A stretch of 41,936 nucleotides of DNA, taken from contig VBDU01000082.1 in NCBI GenBank assembly GCA_005883625.1, positions 1 through 41,936 of the forward strand, read 5' to 3'. The notes under the pieces were generated by a model that was not told the origin of the DNA, did no database searches, and saw only the letters and a list, made by a program, of their open reading frames with translations. The stretch is from Chloroflexota bacterium (lineage in GTDB: Bacteria > Chloroflexota > Limnocylindria > P2-11E). The position numbers and the translations under genes were made by a program. Below, piece by piece: positions 14,678 through 26,518 of this stretch. How positions within the stretch are numbered: position 1 is the first letter of the stretch; every line of letters starts with the position of its first letter.

Positions 14678-16669
14678 ATGAGCGTCCTCTCCGTCCAGGC
14701 GGTGGCGAAGCGGTTCGGCGAGCGGCTGGTGTTCCACGACGTCTCGTTCCGGCTCGCGCACGGCGATCGGGTCGGCCTCATCGGGCCGAACGGCGTCGGC
14801 AAGACGACGCTGCTGCACATCGCGGCCGGCCTGGAAGCGCCGGACGCGGGCAACGTGGCCATCGCGCGCGGGACGCGCATCGGCTTCCTCGAGCAGGAGC
14901 TGCTCGGCGCGGCCGAGGGCACGGTCGCGGAGCACGCGCGCGGCGCCGCCACGCATCTCCGCGAGATCGAGGCCGAGCTGCGCGCGCTCGAGCCCGAGCT
15001 CGCGACCGGGGAAGCCGGGGTGCTGGAGCGCTACGCAGACACGCAGCATCGGTTCGAGCACGCCGGTGGCTACGACTTCGACGCCACGGTCGGTCGCGTC
15101 CTCGGCGGCCTGGGACTCGCCGAGCTGTCCGATCGTGAAGTGCGCACGCTCTCCGGTGGCGAGCGGACGCGTCTCGGGCTCGCGCGCCTTCTCCTCGACG
15201 ACCCTGACCTTCTCCTGCTCGACGAGCCGACCAATCATCTCGACGTCGCGGCGCTCGAATGGCTCGAACGGTTCCTCCTCGAGCGCGGAGACGAGACGTT
15301 CCTGGTCGTATCGCACGACCGCTGGTTCCTCGATCGCGTCACCACGCGGACGCTGTCGTTCGAGCGCGAGAGCGTCGTCGAGTACCGCGGCGGCTACTCC
15401 GCGTACGCGCGCCAGCGCGCGGAGCGCGAGGCGGCCACAGAGAAGGCGGCGTCGCGCCAGGCCGAAGAGATCGCCCGCACGGAGGAATTCATCCGCCGCT
15501 ACGGCGCGGGCCAGCGCTCGAAGGAGGCGCGCGGCCGCGCGAAGAAGCTCGCGCGCGTCGAGCGCATCGCGGCGCCCGAGACGGGTCCGCGCCATGGCTG
15601 GCGGCTCGAGGCCGCCCACCTCGCAGGCGATACGGTCGTGAATGCGACGCCGCTGGCGGTCGGGTACGACCACCCGATCGTGCGCACCGGCTCGCTCCGG
15701 ATCGCGCGCGGCGCGCGGATCGCGGTGGTCGGTCCGAACGGCGCGGGGAAGACGACGCTCGTCCGGACGATCGTCGGCGACCTCCCGGCCCTGGAGGGCT
15801 ACGTCAGCTCCGCGCCGACGGCGCGCGTCGCCTTCCTCGCACAGGCGCAGAGCGAGCTCGCGGGCGACGAGACCGTGCTCGATTCGCTCCGCGGCGCCAG
15901 CGGCCTCGACGAACCGGCGGCCCGCGACCTGCTCGCCCGCTTCCTCTTCCGCGGCGACGACGTGTTCAAGGAGGTCGGCGTGCTCTCGGGCGGCGAGCGC
16001 AGCCGACTCGCTCTCGCGAGGCTCTCCGCACGCCACGCGAATCTCCTCGTCCTCGACGAGCCGACGAACCATCTCGATCTCACAGCCCGGGAGCAGCTCG
16101 AGAGCGTGCTCCTCGATTTCGAGGGCGCGCTGCTCTTCGTCTCGCATGACCGCTACTTCATCGACAAGCTCGCGACCGAGGTCTGGCCCATCGAGAGCGG
16201 CGTATTGAAGCGCTTCGAAGGCAACTGGACGGGCCTCCAGCGCCTGCGCGCCTCCGGCGCCGAGCTGCCGATGCCAAGGCTGGAGGCACCGGCCGCGGGT
16301 GGCACGGCGGAGGGGATCTCTCGCGACGTGCGGGTGCCCGGGACCCGCCGAGGACAAGGGGCAAGGCCCCCGGGCGCACGGGGCGGGCAGGGTGCGCGGA
16401 GCGAGAGACCCCCGAGCCGGGACAGGACCCGCGGCCGTGCCGGCACCAGGGCATCGGCGGTGCGGCGCGTGGAGGGGCTGTCGGCGCTGGAGGCCCGTAT
16501 TTCGGCGATGGAGCTCCAGCTGCGGCAGCTGTCAGAAAAGGTATCGCAGATCGCGCAGTCGGGGAACTACCTCGAGACCCGGCGGATCGGCGAGGAGCAC
16601 GCGCAGCTCGAGCGCTCGCTGCGGGAGCTGTACGAGGAGTGGGCGAAGCAGAGCGAGGCGAGCGAGTGA
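14678..16669 (+). CDS. ABC-F family ATPase
   Basis: A soluble, duplicated ABC ATPase without membrane domains, 663 residues. ABC-F proteins bind the ribosome (translation factors such as EttA/Uup, or antibiotic-protection proteins). Half one has Walker A GPNGVGKTT (36-44), signature LSGGERTRLGLARLLL and Walker B ending in DEPTNHLD with Asp182-Glu183. Half two has GPNGAGKTT from residue 352, LSGGERSRLALARL and DEPTNHLD at 460. The interdomain linker (about 240-305) is charged and helical, as needed for the P-site tRNA interaction motif. A basic low-complexity stretch (about 545-595, with RGQGARPPGARGGQGAR) and a C-terminal coiled coil follow, most like the Uup type. ATG 14678 is supported by the N-terminal beta strand. 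The stop overlaps coaE (GTGA). Whether it gives antibiotic resistance cannot be told. Confidence 0.92.
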   Translation: MSVLSVQAVAKRFGERLVFHDVSFRLAHGDRVGLIGPNGVGKTTLLHIAAGLEAPDAGNVAIARGTRIGFLEQELLGAAEGTVAEHARGAATHLREIEAELRALEPELATGEAGVLERYADTQHRFEHAGGYDFDATVGRVLGGLGLAELSDREVRTLSGGERTRLGLARLLLDDPDLLLLDEPTNHLDVAALEWLERFLLERGDETFLVVSHDRWFLDRVTTRTLSFERESVVEYRGGYSAYARQRAEREAATEKAASRQAEEIARTEEFIRRYGAGQRSKEARGRAKKLARVERIAAPETGPRHGWRLEAAHLAGDTVVNATPLAVGYDHPIVRTGSLRIARGARIAVVGPNGAGKTTLVRTIVGDLPALEGYVSSAPTARVAFLAQAQSELAGDETVLDSLRGASGLDEPAARDLLARFLFRGDDVFKEVGVLSGGERSRLALARLSARHANLLVLDEPTNHLDLTAREQLESVLLDFEGALLFVSHDRYFIDKLATEVWPIESGVLKRFEGNWTGLQRLRASGAELPMPRLEAPAAGGTAEGISRDVRVPGTRRGQGARPPGARGGQGARSERPPSRDRTRGRAGTRASAVRRVEGLSALEARISAMELQLRQLSEKVSQIAQSGNYLETRRIGEEHAQLERSLRELYEEWAKQSEASE

Positions 16670-17289
16670 CCGCGTTCGTGCTCGGCCTCACCGGGCCGAT
16701 GGGCGCGGGGAAGTCGACCGTGGCCGCGATGTTGCGTGAGCTCGGCGCGAAGGTGCTCGACGCGGATGCGATGGCGAAGGACGAGCAGCTCCGCGGGACC
16801 GTCGGCTATAGCGCGATCGTGCAGACCTTCGGCACGCAGGTGCTCGGCGATGACAAGGAGATCGATCGCGCCAAGCTCTCGACCGAGGTGTTCGCCGACC
16901 CGGCGAAGCTCGTGCGGCTCGAGCGCATCCTGCATCCGCGCGTCATCGCGCGAGTCCTCGAGGCGCGGGCGATGCTGCCCGATGACCAGGTGCTCGTCAT
17001 CGAGGCGATCAAGCTCCTCGAGACGGACCTGCGCACGATCTGCGACACGATCTGGGTCGTGCTCGCACCCCGCGATGCGCTCATCGAGCGGCTCGGGCGC
17101 CGCGGCCTGGGTGCCGGCGAGGCCGACCTGCGCCTCGCACGGCAGGCGAGCGAGACGGCGTTCCGGGCAGCCGCGGACACCGTCATCACGAATGACGGTG
17201 ACCGCGAGAAGCTCCGCGACCAGGTCCGCGCGGCGTGGGCCGCGCTACGCGCTAGGGAATGGCGATCCGCTCCGGGACCGGGAACTTGA
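16666..17289 (+). CDS. coaE: Dephospho-CoA kinase
   Basis: Catalyses the last step of coenzyme A synthesis, phosphorylating the 3'-hydroxyl of dephospho-CoA with ATP. The P-loop is GPMGAGKST at residues 10-18 with Lys16, followed by LGAKVLDADAMAKDE, the CoaE substrate motif. Further on are LHPRV and VIEAIKLLE, typical of the CoA-binding and lid regions. The 207-residue length is normal. GTG 16666 overlaps the ABC-F stop and places the P-loop correctly; the frame is open a further 27 bases upstream but that start lies inside the ABC-F gene. The 3' end overlaps the convergent cpaB gene by 38 bp, so no terminator can lie between them. Confidence 0.92.
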   Translation: MTAFVLGLTGPMGAGKSTVAAMLRELGAKVLDADAMAKDEQLRGTVGYSAIVQTFGTQVLGDDKEIDRAKLSTEVFADPAKLVRLERILHPRVIARVLEARAMLPDDQVLVIEAIKLLETDLRTICDTIWVVLAPRDALIERLGRRGLGAGEADLRLARQASETAFRAAADTVITNDGDREKLRDQVRAAWAALRAREWRSAPGPGT

Positions 17290-18043
17290 ACTCGGGGAAG
17301 ACCGTCTTGAAGGTCGCCCCCGTCGCGCCGCTCGCGCGGTCGTCCTTGGGAGCGCGCAGCAGCAGCTGGATCTGACCACCGGCGGCCGTCACGTACGCGA
17401 TCCGCTCGGCGGTCGTCGCGTCCACGCGGATCGTGTACACGCCGCCCAGACGCGCCAGGATCGGCACGCGCTCCAGGATGATGTGGGCCGAGGTGTCGGC
17501 GTTGTTCTTCGGCGGGATCGGATTGAGGAAGTACTTCGAGGGATCGAAGTTCAACGAGTACAGCAGGTCGACGATGTCCCCCGGCTGCACCGCGCCGCCG
17601 GCGGCCTGCGCATCAGACACCGTGATCGACATCGCGCGGTAGGCCGGCGTGCCCGGGTTGGGCAGGCCGTTCGCGCCGATGAGCTCGGGCGGGAACACGG
17701 TGAAGGGCGCCGCCGCCGAGCCCGCGAGCTTGCTCGGGAGGATCGGCTCGCCGACGCCGATCGACTGGACCGTGACCTTGCCGACGACGTCCTTTGAATC
17801 CCGGAGCGCGGCGGGAGGCACGACGTCGGTGTTCATCTTCACGACCTTGAGGTCCGACGCCGAGACGGCCGTGCGGGCCGGGATCTCGCGTGCCGCGACG
17901 ACGACGTCGCTCGTCGGGATCGCCACCGGGGCGTCGGTCTTGGCGCTCGACGTGTAGAAGAAGGACCCACCCGCGGCGAGGAGCGCGAACAGGAACCCGA
18001 CGATGAGCACAAGGCGCGCACGGCGCCGTGAACGATCTTCCAA
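17252..18043 (-). CDS. cpaB: Flp pilus assembly protein CpaB (RcpC), SAF domain
   Basis: An inner-membrane-anchored periplasmic component of tight-adherence (Flp/type IVc) pilus systems, 263 residues. The N-terminus is basic (RSRRRAR), then one transmembrane helix (LVLIVGFLFALLAAGGSFFY). A SAF domain follows at about 42-105 (VVVAAREIPARTAVSASDLKVV). The C-terminal RcpC domain has MSITVSDAQAAGGAVQPGDIVDLLY and a beta-rich end (GGQIQLLLRAPKDD). The start is TTG 18043, preceded by AAGGGAAGAG. No other pilus genes are in the window, so it is an orphan or the operon end of a locus elsewhere. It is divergent from uvrB across a 220-bp gap. Confidence 0.85.
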   Translation of the reverse strand: MEDRSRRRARLVLIVGFLFALLAAGGSFFYTSSAKTDAPVAIPTSDVVVAAREIPARTAVSASDLKVVKMNTDVVPPAALRDSKDVVGKVTVQSIGVGEPILPSKLAGSAAAPFTVFPPELIGANGLPNPGTPAYRAMSITVSDAQAAGGAVQPGDIVDLLYSLNFDPSKYFLNPIPPKNNADTSAHIILERVPILARLGGVYTIRVDATTAERIAYVTAAGGQIQLLLRAPKDDRASGATGATFKTVFPEFKFPVPERIAIP

Positions 18044-18112
18044 CTCTTCCCTTTTCTTCCTCTCGAGGCGCGAGTCCCTCGGGGAACTCTAGCGACCGAA
18101 TGTCGGCGTGCG

Positions 18113-18135
18113 GACGGTATGTGACGGTACGTACC
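18113..18135. repeat. Tandem decamer and GGTACGTACC palindrome upstream of cpaB/uvrB
   Basis: GACGGTATGT (18113-18122) is followed directly by GACGGTACGT (18123-18132), differing at one base. The second copy overlaps the perfect palindrome GGTACGTACC (18126-18135). It lies in the divergent cpaB-uvrB gap and could be a regulator site for either gene. No known regulator can be named. Confidence 0.4.
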
Positions 18136-18233
18136 AAAGAGCCGCACGGTCAAGAGCGGCGCCGTTCCAGTGAACGTCGCGGAGGAGGCGCTGGTGCGCG
18201 ACAATGGGAGGGCGGGGGAGCCAAGACCACATC

Positions 18234-18247
18234 AGAACATTCGTTCT
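18234..18247 (+). promoter_or_regulatory. DinR/LexA-type SOS box upstream of uvrB
   Basis: AGAACATTCGTTCT is a dyad with the GAAC-N4-GTTC core at 18235-18246, the consensus of Gram-positive-type LexA (DinR) operators. It ends 16 bases before the uvrB ATG and abuts a -10-like TAGAAT at 18247-18252. LexA bound here would block transcription of uvrB and the genes coupled to it. uvrB is a classic SOS gene in many bacteria, which supports the call. Confidence 0.75.
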
Positions 18248-18263
18248 AGAATGAAGGGACCCC

Positions 18264-20399
18264 ATGCCTCGAGGCGAGACCCTCCAGGTCCCGATCGAAC
18301 GACCGAGCGGACGAGCGCCTTTCAGTCTGTCGCTTCCGTGGGACCTCGCGGGAGACCAACCAACGGCCGCGGCCGGGCTGATCGACGGTCTCACCGCCGG
18401 CGATCGGCACATCACGCTGCGCGGCGTCACGGGCTCCGGCAAGACGGTGACGATGGCCAAGGTCATCGCCGAGGCCGGCCGGCCCGCGCTGGTGCTCGCC
18501 CACAACAAGACGCTGGCGGCGCAGCTTTACGGGGAGTTCAAGGAGTTCTTCCCCGGCAGCGCGGTCCAGTACTTCGTCTCGTACTACGACTACTACCAGC
18601 CCGAGGCGTACATCCCGCGGAGCGACACCTACATCGAGAAGGACTCCTCGCGGAACGAGGAGATCGACAAGATGCGCCACTCCGCGACCCGCTCGCTCTT
18701 CGAGCGACGCGACGTGATCATCGTTGCCTCGGTCTCGTGCATCTACGGCCTCGGCGCGCCGGTCGACTACGGCGCCGTCACGGTCCGGCTGAACAAGGGC
18801 GAGCGCGTCCGGCGCGACACGGTGCTCCGCCACCTCGTCGACATCCAGTACGAACGTACTAATACGGATCTGGTCCGCGGGAAGTTCCGCGTGCGCGGCG
18901 ACACCCTCGAGATCCAGCCCGCGTACGAGGACCTCGCCCTGCGGATCGAGTTCTTCGGCGACGACGTGGAGCGCATCACCGAGCTCGACCCGCTCACGGG
19001 TGAGGTCCTCGCAGAGCGCGACCGCATCGACATCTACCCGGCGCGTCACTTCGTCACGCCACGCGAGAAGCTGCTCGAGGCAATCAAGGACATCGAGGCG
19101 GAGCTCGTGGAGCGCGTTGCCGAGCTCGAGAACAAGGGCCGCCTCCTCGAGGCGCAGCGCCTCCGGCAGCGCACGAACTTCGACCTCGAGATGCTCCGCG
19201 AGACCGGGACCTGCCACGGGGTCGAGAACTACTCGCGACACCTTGCCCGCCGGCCCGCGGGAAGCCGGCCCTGGACGCTCCTCGATTACTTCCCGCCCGA
19301 CTTCCTCGCGTTCATCGACGAGTCGCATATCTCGCTGCCGCAGGTGCGGGGCATGTACGGGGGAGACCGCTCGCGCAAGGAGGTCCTCGTCGAGTACGGG
19401 TTCCGCCTACCGAGCGCGCTGGACAACCGGCCGCTCACCTTCGAGGAGTTCGAGCAGCGTCTCGACCAGGCCATCTACGTGTCCGCGACGCCGGGTCCCT
19501 ACGAGCTCGAGCATTCGCCAAAGGTCGTGGAGCAGATCATCCGGCCGACGGGCCTCATCGACCCCGAGGTCGAGGTCCGCAAGACGGAAGGCCAGATCGA
19601 CGACCTCCTCGCCGAGCTGCGGCTGCGCGTTGAGCGCGGGCAGCGCGCCCTCGTCACAACGCTCACGAAGAAGATGGCCGAGGATCTCGCCGACTACCTG
19701 CGCGAGATGGGCGGCAAGGTGCACTACCTCCACTCCGAGATCGAGACCCTCGAGCGCGTCGAGATCCTCCGCGATCTCCGCCTTGGCGTATACGACGTCG
19801 TCGTCGGCGTGAACCTCCTGCGCGAGGGGATCGACCTCCCCGAGGTGACGCTCGTCGCGATCCTCGACGCCGACAAGGAGGGTTATCTGCGGTCGGAGGG
19901 CTCGCTCATCCAGGTCATCGGCCGCGCGGCCCGGCACGTCGAAGGCCGCGTGATCATGTACGCCGATCGCGTGACGGCCTCGATGCGCGCGGCGATCGAC
20001 GAGACCGAGCGGCGCCGCGAGATCCAGGTGGCGTACAACAGCGAGCACGGGATCGAGCCGCAGACCATCGTGAAGGCGATCCGCGAGATCGGCCTGAGGC
20101 TCCGTGACGTCGCCGAGGGCGAAGGGCGTTACGAGTCCGCCGGGCGAGCCATCAGCGGGCGCGACCTTGGGAAGGACGAGCTCGTCCGCCTCATCAAGGA
20201 TCTGGAGTCGCAGATGAAGCAGGCCGCGAAGGAGCTCGAATTCGAGCGCGCGGCCGCCCTGCGCGACGAGGTCGTCGAGCTGCGCGGCCAGCTCGTGCTC
20301 GAGCGGGGTCCCGAGAGCATCGACGCGGCGGCGGAGCCTGTGAGCACGACCACACGCGTCGTCCGCGCTGGGATGCGTCGCGGGCGGCGGGGCCCGTAA
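18264..20399 (+). CDS. uvrB: Excinuclease ABC subunit B
   Basis: The damage-verifying helicase-like subunit of nucleotide excision repair, loaded by UvrA and recruiting UvrC. It has 711 residues. Walker A is GVTGSGKT (54-61), followed by the beta-hairpin region [16 protein letters not shown]. The Walker B segment is IDESH (about 351-355) with [15 protein letters not shown]. Helicase motifs V and VI are present ([21 protein letters not shown]). A C-terminal UVR domain (about 638-673, [27 protein letters not shown]) binds UvrC. ATG 18264 sits just after an AAGGGA site and the SOS box. The stop shares one base with the next start (TAATG), so downstream genes are translationally coupled. Confidence 0.98.
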   Translation: MPRGETLQVPIERPSGRAPFSLSLPWDLAGDQPTAAAGLIDGLTAGDRHITLRGVTGSGKTVTMAKVIAEAGRPALVLAHNKTLAAQLYGEFKEFFPGSAVQYFVSYYDYYQPEAYIPRSDTYIEKDSSRNEEIDKMRHSATRSLFERRDVIIVASVSCIYGLGAPVDYGAVTVRLNKGERVRRDTVLRHLVDIQYERTNTDLVRGKFRVRGDTLEIQPAYEDLALRIEFFGDDVERITELDPLTGEVLAERDRIDIYPARHFVTPREKLLEAIKDIEAELVERVAELENKGRLLEAQRLRQRTNFDLEMLRETGTCHGVENYSRHLARRPAGSRPWTLLDYFPPDFLAFIDESHISLPQVRGMYGGDRSRKEVLVEYGFRLPSALDNRPLTFEEFEQRLDQAIYVSATPGPYELEHSPKVVEQIIRPTGLIDPEVEVRKTEGQIDDLLAELRLRVERGQRALVTTLTKKMAEDLADYLREMGGKVHYLHSEIETLERVEILRDLRLGVYDVVVGVNLLREGIDLPEVTLVAILDADKEGYLRSEGSLIQVIGRAARHVEGRVIMYADRVTASMRAAIDETERRREIQVAYNSEHGIEPQTIVKAIREIGLRLRDVAEGEGRYESAGRAISGRDLGKDELVRLIKDLESQMKQAAKELEFERAAALRDEVVELRGQLVLERGPESIDAAAEPVSTTTRVVRAGMRRGRRGP

Positions 20400-21091
20400 T
20401 GTTCGTCGGACTCGTCGCTGCCGCGGCCATCGTGGCGGCGCTCGCCCTCGTCGCCGTGCTCTTCATCCAGCGGGGACGCGAGGGGATCGACCTCACGCCG
20501 CGGAACCTGCTCCGGACGTACCTCTACGCCGGCTCGTTCGCGGGGCTTGCCGCCTTCGTCTTCGGTGTCGCCGCCCTCGGCAACTTCGCGCTCGCGGCCG
20601 CCGCCGGGAGCGACGTCGTCTACGGCGCTCCTCCCGTGCCGCGTCCGGCGATCGCGCCGGCCTGCCCGCCGAACTTCCCCAATTGCCCTCAGCCGCCTTC
20701 GGTCGAAGACCAGCTCAAGCGGATGGCGGAGCAGAACGAACGGCGCCGCAACGAGGACCTGTTGCGGGGCGTCACGTTCACGGTGTTCGGCGGTCTCTTC
20801 TACGCGGCGCACTACGCCTCGCGACGAGCGCTCGTCGGCGCCGAAGAGACGCAGAGCGCTCTGCGGCGGGCGTATCTCATGGTCGGCACGGCCGTCTTCG
20901 GCCTGGCCACCGTCGTGCTCGTCCCCACCGGCTTGTACCAGCTGCTGGCGAACGCGATCCTGCCGGTCACGGCCGACACGTTCCGCCCGGGCGTCGGCGA
21001 TAGCCTCATGCCCGGCCTCGTGTCGCTCATCGTCTGGCTCGCGTTCCTGCGACTCGTCGTCACCGACTTCCGGCGCGGTACGGGTGCGTGA
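20399..21091 (+). CDS. Multi-pass membrane protein of unknown function, paralog 1 (possibly DUF5671-like)
   Basis: I cannot assign a function. The 230-residue protein has four or five hydrophobic segments: an N-terminal one (LVAAAAIVAALALVAVLFI), LYAGSFAGLAAFVFGVAAL, FTVFGGLFYAAHYA, YLMVGTAVFGLATVVLVPTG and LMPGLVSLIVWLAFLRLVV. A Pro/Cys-rich loop (PACPPNFPNCPQPP) follows the second. The recurring pattern RTYLY-aGSFAGL, E-RRR-nEDlLRGVTF and RRAYLMVGTA is shared with the next gene, so the two arose by duplication. It is locked between uvrB and the next gene by 1-nt and 4-nt overlaps and so should be made with the repair proteins. Confidence 0.8.
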   Translation: MFVGLVAAAAIVAALALVAVLFIQRGREGIDLTPRNLLRTYLYAGSFAGLAAFVFGVAALGNFALAAAAGSDVVYGAPPVPRPAIAPACPPNFPNCPQPPSVEDQLKRMAEQNERRRNEDLLRGVTFTVFGGLFYAAHYASRRALVGAEETQSALRRAYLMVGTAVFGLATVVLVPTGLYQLLANAILPVTADTFRPGVGDSLMPGLVSLIVWLAFLRLVVTDFRRGTGA

Positions 21092-21833
21092 CGACGCTCC
21101 TCGCCGCCGCGGTCCCGCTCATCGTGATCGCCTTCGTCGTGCTCCTGGTCGCGGCCCTGGTCCAGCAGCGCGGGCAGCCCGTCGAGCTGTCGACGTCGGC
21201 CCTGTTCCGAACGTACCTGTATCTCGCCTCGCTCGCCGGTGTCGTCGCGTTCGCGATCGGCCTCGTGGCGCTCCTGAACGCCGGCCTCGCGTCGGCCGGC
21301 GGCGGCCAGCTCGTCTACGGTGGACCGCCGGATGAGTCGCGGCCGCTCGCGTTCGCGAGCCAGCTCGAGCGGCGCCGCGGTGAGGATGCCCTGCGCGGGC
21401 TCACGTTCGGTACGTTCGGCGTGCTCTTCTGGCTCGTGCACTGGCTCGCGCGCAACCGGCTGAGCCCGGGCGATCAGGGCGCGCTCCGGCGGGCGTACCT
21501 CTTCGTGGGGACCGCCGGCTTCGGCGTCGCGACGCTCGTGTTCCTCCCGAACGGCGTGTACCAGGCGCTCTCGAACTGGCTCATTGTTCCTGCGAGCTCG
21601 TTTCGCCAGGGCCTCGGCGACTCGCTGATACCGGGGATCGTCGCGCTCGCGATCTGGCTGCTGTTCTTCCGCCTGGCGGCGGGCGGAGCGCGCGGCAACG
21701 ATCGCCGGCGGGCGTTCCGCGGCGGCCCGAGCGGGCCGCCGCCGGAGCCGAACATGGTCGGCGCGTCCATCGGTCCGGGGCCGTCGAGCCGCTCCGCCGG
21801 GGCCGAAGCGGCGACGGGGCGCGAGGAGGGCTG

Positions 21834-21834
<1 letters not shown>
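21088..21834 (+). CDS. Multi-pass membrane protein of unknown function, paralog 2 (possibly DUF5671-like)
   Basis: This protein of 248 residues is a paralog of the preceding one, with the same order of segments. The N-terminal helix is [15 protein letters not shown]. Then come [71 protein letters not shown] and [20 protein letters not shown]. It lacks the Cys-containing loop of its neighbour and instead has a disordered, Gly/Pro/Arg-rich cytosolic tail of about 50 residues. The start is GTG 21088 (GTGA overlap); the stop shares one base with the uvrA ATG. Placement points to a DNA-damage-linked membrane role, but nothing in the sequence shows the activity. Confidence 0.8.
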
Positions 21835-24743
<2,909 letters not shown>

Positions 24744-24757
24744 TTGAGGGGCCAGGT

Positions 24758-24778
24758 CGAGGGGGCTCGGCCCCCTCG
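24758..24778. repeat. GC palindrome after uvrA (possible terminator)
   Basis: CGAGGGGGC-TCG-GCCCCCTCG forms a perfect 9-bp stem with a 3-nt loop, 15 bases after the uvrA stop. It contains the same 15-base core as the first mutM hairpin. A C/G-rich run, not a T run, follows. It could act as an mRNA end or as a member of the dispersed palindrome family. Confidence 0.6.
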
Positions 24779-24810
24779 GACCCCCCGGGGCCACGTAGCA
24801 TCCAGGGTCG

Positions 24811-25791
24811 GTGCCCGACCTCCCCGTCAACCTCGTCGACGTCGCGGTCCTCGTGCTCGTCGGCTTCGCGATCTGGACCGGCTATGGGGCGGGGTTCGTC
24901 GCGACGACGTACAGCCTCGCGACGTGGGTCCTCGCGGCCGCCGCCGCGATCGTGTTCACCGGGCCCGCCACCGCCGTGATCGCGGCCATCGCCGGCGTGC
25001 CCAAGCCACTCGCGTCGAGCATCGCGTTCGTGCTCGTCGTCCTCGTCGTCGAGGCCCTGTTCTCCTTCACCGGGCACCTCGCAGTCCGGCCGATCGTCGC
25101 GCTCGTCCGTCGCTCGCCGCTCAACGTCGTCGAACGCATCCTGGGTATCCCTCCGTCGGTCGTGCGCTCGCTCTTCATCGCCGCGGTCGCGGTCACCGCG
25201 CTCGTCTCGCTGCCGCTCAGCAGCGATCTCAAAGCGGCCGTCGAGACGAGCCGGTTCGGCCGCGTGGTGAGCGCACAGATCGCCGCGCTCCAGCCCCAGC
25301 TCCAGGCGCTCACGGCGCAGCTCGGCGGGGTGCCGCTCCTCGTCACGAAGATCGGCGAGGACGAGACCGAGAAGCTCGACCTTCCGGACGGACTCCAGCT
25401 CGCGCCCGATCCGGTCGCGGAACGGCAGCTCTTCGATCTCGTGAACGACGAGCGCGCGCAGCGCGGCCTGGCGGCGCTCGCCTGGGACACGCGCCTCGTC
25501 CCGATCGCCCGCGCGCATTCGGAGGAGATGTTCCGGCTCAAGTACTTCGGCCACCAATCACCGACCTCGGGTTCTCCCTTCGACCGGCTGAAGAAGGCGG
25601 GCATCACGTACTCCCGCGCGGGCGAGAACCTCGCGTACGCGCAGTCCGTCGCGGTCGCGCACCAGGGGCTCATGGAGAGCCCTGGCCACCGCGAGAACAT
25701 CCTGCGGCCGGAGTTCAGGCGGATCGGCATCGGCGTCATCTCCGCGGGGGCGTACGGCAAGATGGTCACGCAGCTGTTCCTCACACCCTGA
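24811..25791 (+). CDS. CvpA-like membrane domain fused to a CAP/SCP domain
   Basis: A 326-residue fusion. The N-terminal third (1-140) is CvpA-like, with four hydrophobic segments (VDVAVLVLVGFAIWTGYGAGF, LATWVLAAAAAIVFTG, LASSIAFVLVVLVVEALFSF, SVVRSLFIAAVAVTALVSL). A helical linker follows. Residues about 205-326 form a CAP domain of the YkwD type: FDLVNDERAQRGLAALAWD, ARAHSEEMF, YFGHQSPTSGSPFDRLKKAGI, GENLAY and SPGHRENILRPEFRRIGIGV. The CAP cavity His and Glu residues (AHSEEM, GHRENI, AGENLA) are present. The CAP domain would be held outside the membrane, as the protease is in mycobacterial MarP. GTG 24811 follows no clear ribosome site. The stop overlaps the next start (TGATG). Confidence 0.85.
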   Translation: MPDLPVNLVDVAVLVLVGFAIWTGYGAGFVATTYSLATWVLAAAAAIVFTGPATAVIAAIAGVPKPLASSIAFVLVVLVVEALFSFTGHLAVRPIVALVRRSPLNVVERILGIPPSVVRSLFIAAVAVTALVSLPLSSDLKAAVETSRFGRVVSAQIAALQPQLQALTAQLGGVPLLVTKIGEDETEKLDLPDGLQLAPDPVAERQLFDLVNDERAQRGLAALAWDTRLVPIARAHSEEMFRLKYFGHQSPTSGSPFDRLKKAGITYSRAGENLAYAQSVAVAHQGLMESPGHRENILRPEFRRIGIGVISAGAYGKMVTQLFLTP

Positions 25792-26507
25792 TGGCGCGGC
25801 CGCGGCAGATCGTCGGGTTCGGGGGCGGCACCTTCCCGACCTACGGCCGCGCGACCCTCCATCCGCTCGAGGGGTTCGTCCTCAGGCTTACCGGCCGCGA
25901 ACGCCCGCGCGTGTGCTACATCCCGACCGCGAGTGCCGAGGACCCCGCGCGGATCGTGCAGTTCCACGACAAGTTCGCCGACGGGACGGCGGTCGCCTCC
26001 CACCTCAAGCTCTTCCCGTGGCCGCGCGAGGACGTGCGCGACTTCCTGCTCGGGCAGGACGTCATCTACGTCGGCGGCGGCAACACCGCGAACATGCTCG
26101 CCATCTGGCGCGTCCACGGCATCGATCGCCTGCTGCGCGAGGCGTGGAACGCCGGCGTCGTGCTGTGCGGCGGCAGCGCGGGGATGATCTGCTGGTACGA
26201 GGCGGCCATCACGGACTCGTTCGGGCCCGACCTCGCGCCGATCCGCGATCTCCTCGGGTTCCTCCCGGGCAGCGCGTGCCCGCATTACGACAGCGAGGAG
26301 CGACGCCGGCCGCGCTATCACGAGCTCATCCGCGACGGTCTGCCCGACGGCGTCGCGGCCGAGGACGGCGTCGGCCTCCACTACGTCGACCGCGAGCTCC
26401 GCGAGGCGGTGAGCGCGCGACCCGACGGATGCGCGTACCGCGTCGAGCGCGCCGGCAACGACGTGCGTGAGTCGCCGATCGCGGTGCGCGCCCTCGCGAG
26501 CACCTAG
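25791..26507 (+). CDS. Peptidase S51 (dipeptidase E-like)
   Basis: A cytosolic serine peptidase of 238 residues in the S51 family (dipeptidase E / cyanophycinase relatives), which cleaves N-terminal Asp-X dipeptides or related substrates. Visible signatures are VGFGGGTFP, CYIPTASAEDP, VIYVGGGNTANMLAIWR and the nucleophile elbow GGSAGMICW with the catalytic Ser. Next comes PGSACPHYDSEERRRPRYHELI, supplying the His. Like other dipeptidase E homologues from diverse bacteria it lacks a signal peptide. ATG 25791 overlaps the CAP gene stop and starts exactly at the first beta strand; the frame is open far upstream but inside the CAP gene. The MFS gene starts 11 bases after its stop, so export and peptide processing could be linked. 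Confidence 0.88.
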   Translation: MARPRQIVGFGGGTFPTYGRATLHPLEGFVLRLTGRERPRVCYIPTASAEDPARIVQFHDKFADGTAVASHLKLFPWPREDVRDFLLGQDVIYVGGGNTANMLAIWRVHGIDRLLREAWNAGVVLCGGSAGMICWYEAAITDSFGPDLAPIRDLLGFLPGSACPHYDSEERRRPRYHELIRDGLPDGVAAEDGVGLHYVDRELREAVSARPDGCAYRVERAGNDVRESPIAVRALAST

Positions 26508-26518
26508 AGTTCCTCGCG

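Noticed and set aside
24744..25790. Upstream extension of the S51 peptidase frame
   Set aside because: It lies wholly inside the CvpA-CAP gene in another frame and is Arg-rich nonsense. The peptidase begins at ATG 25791.
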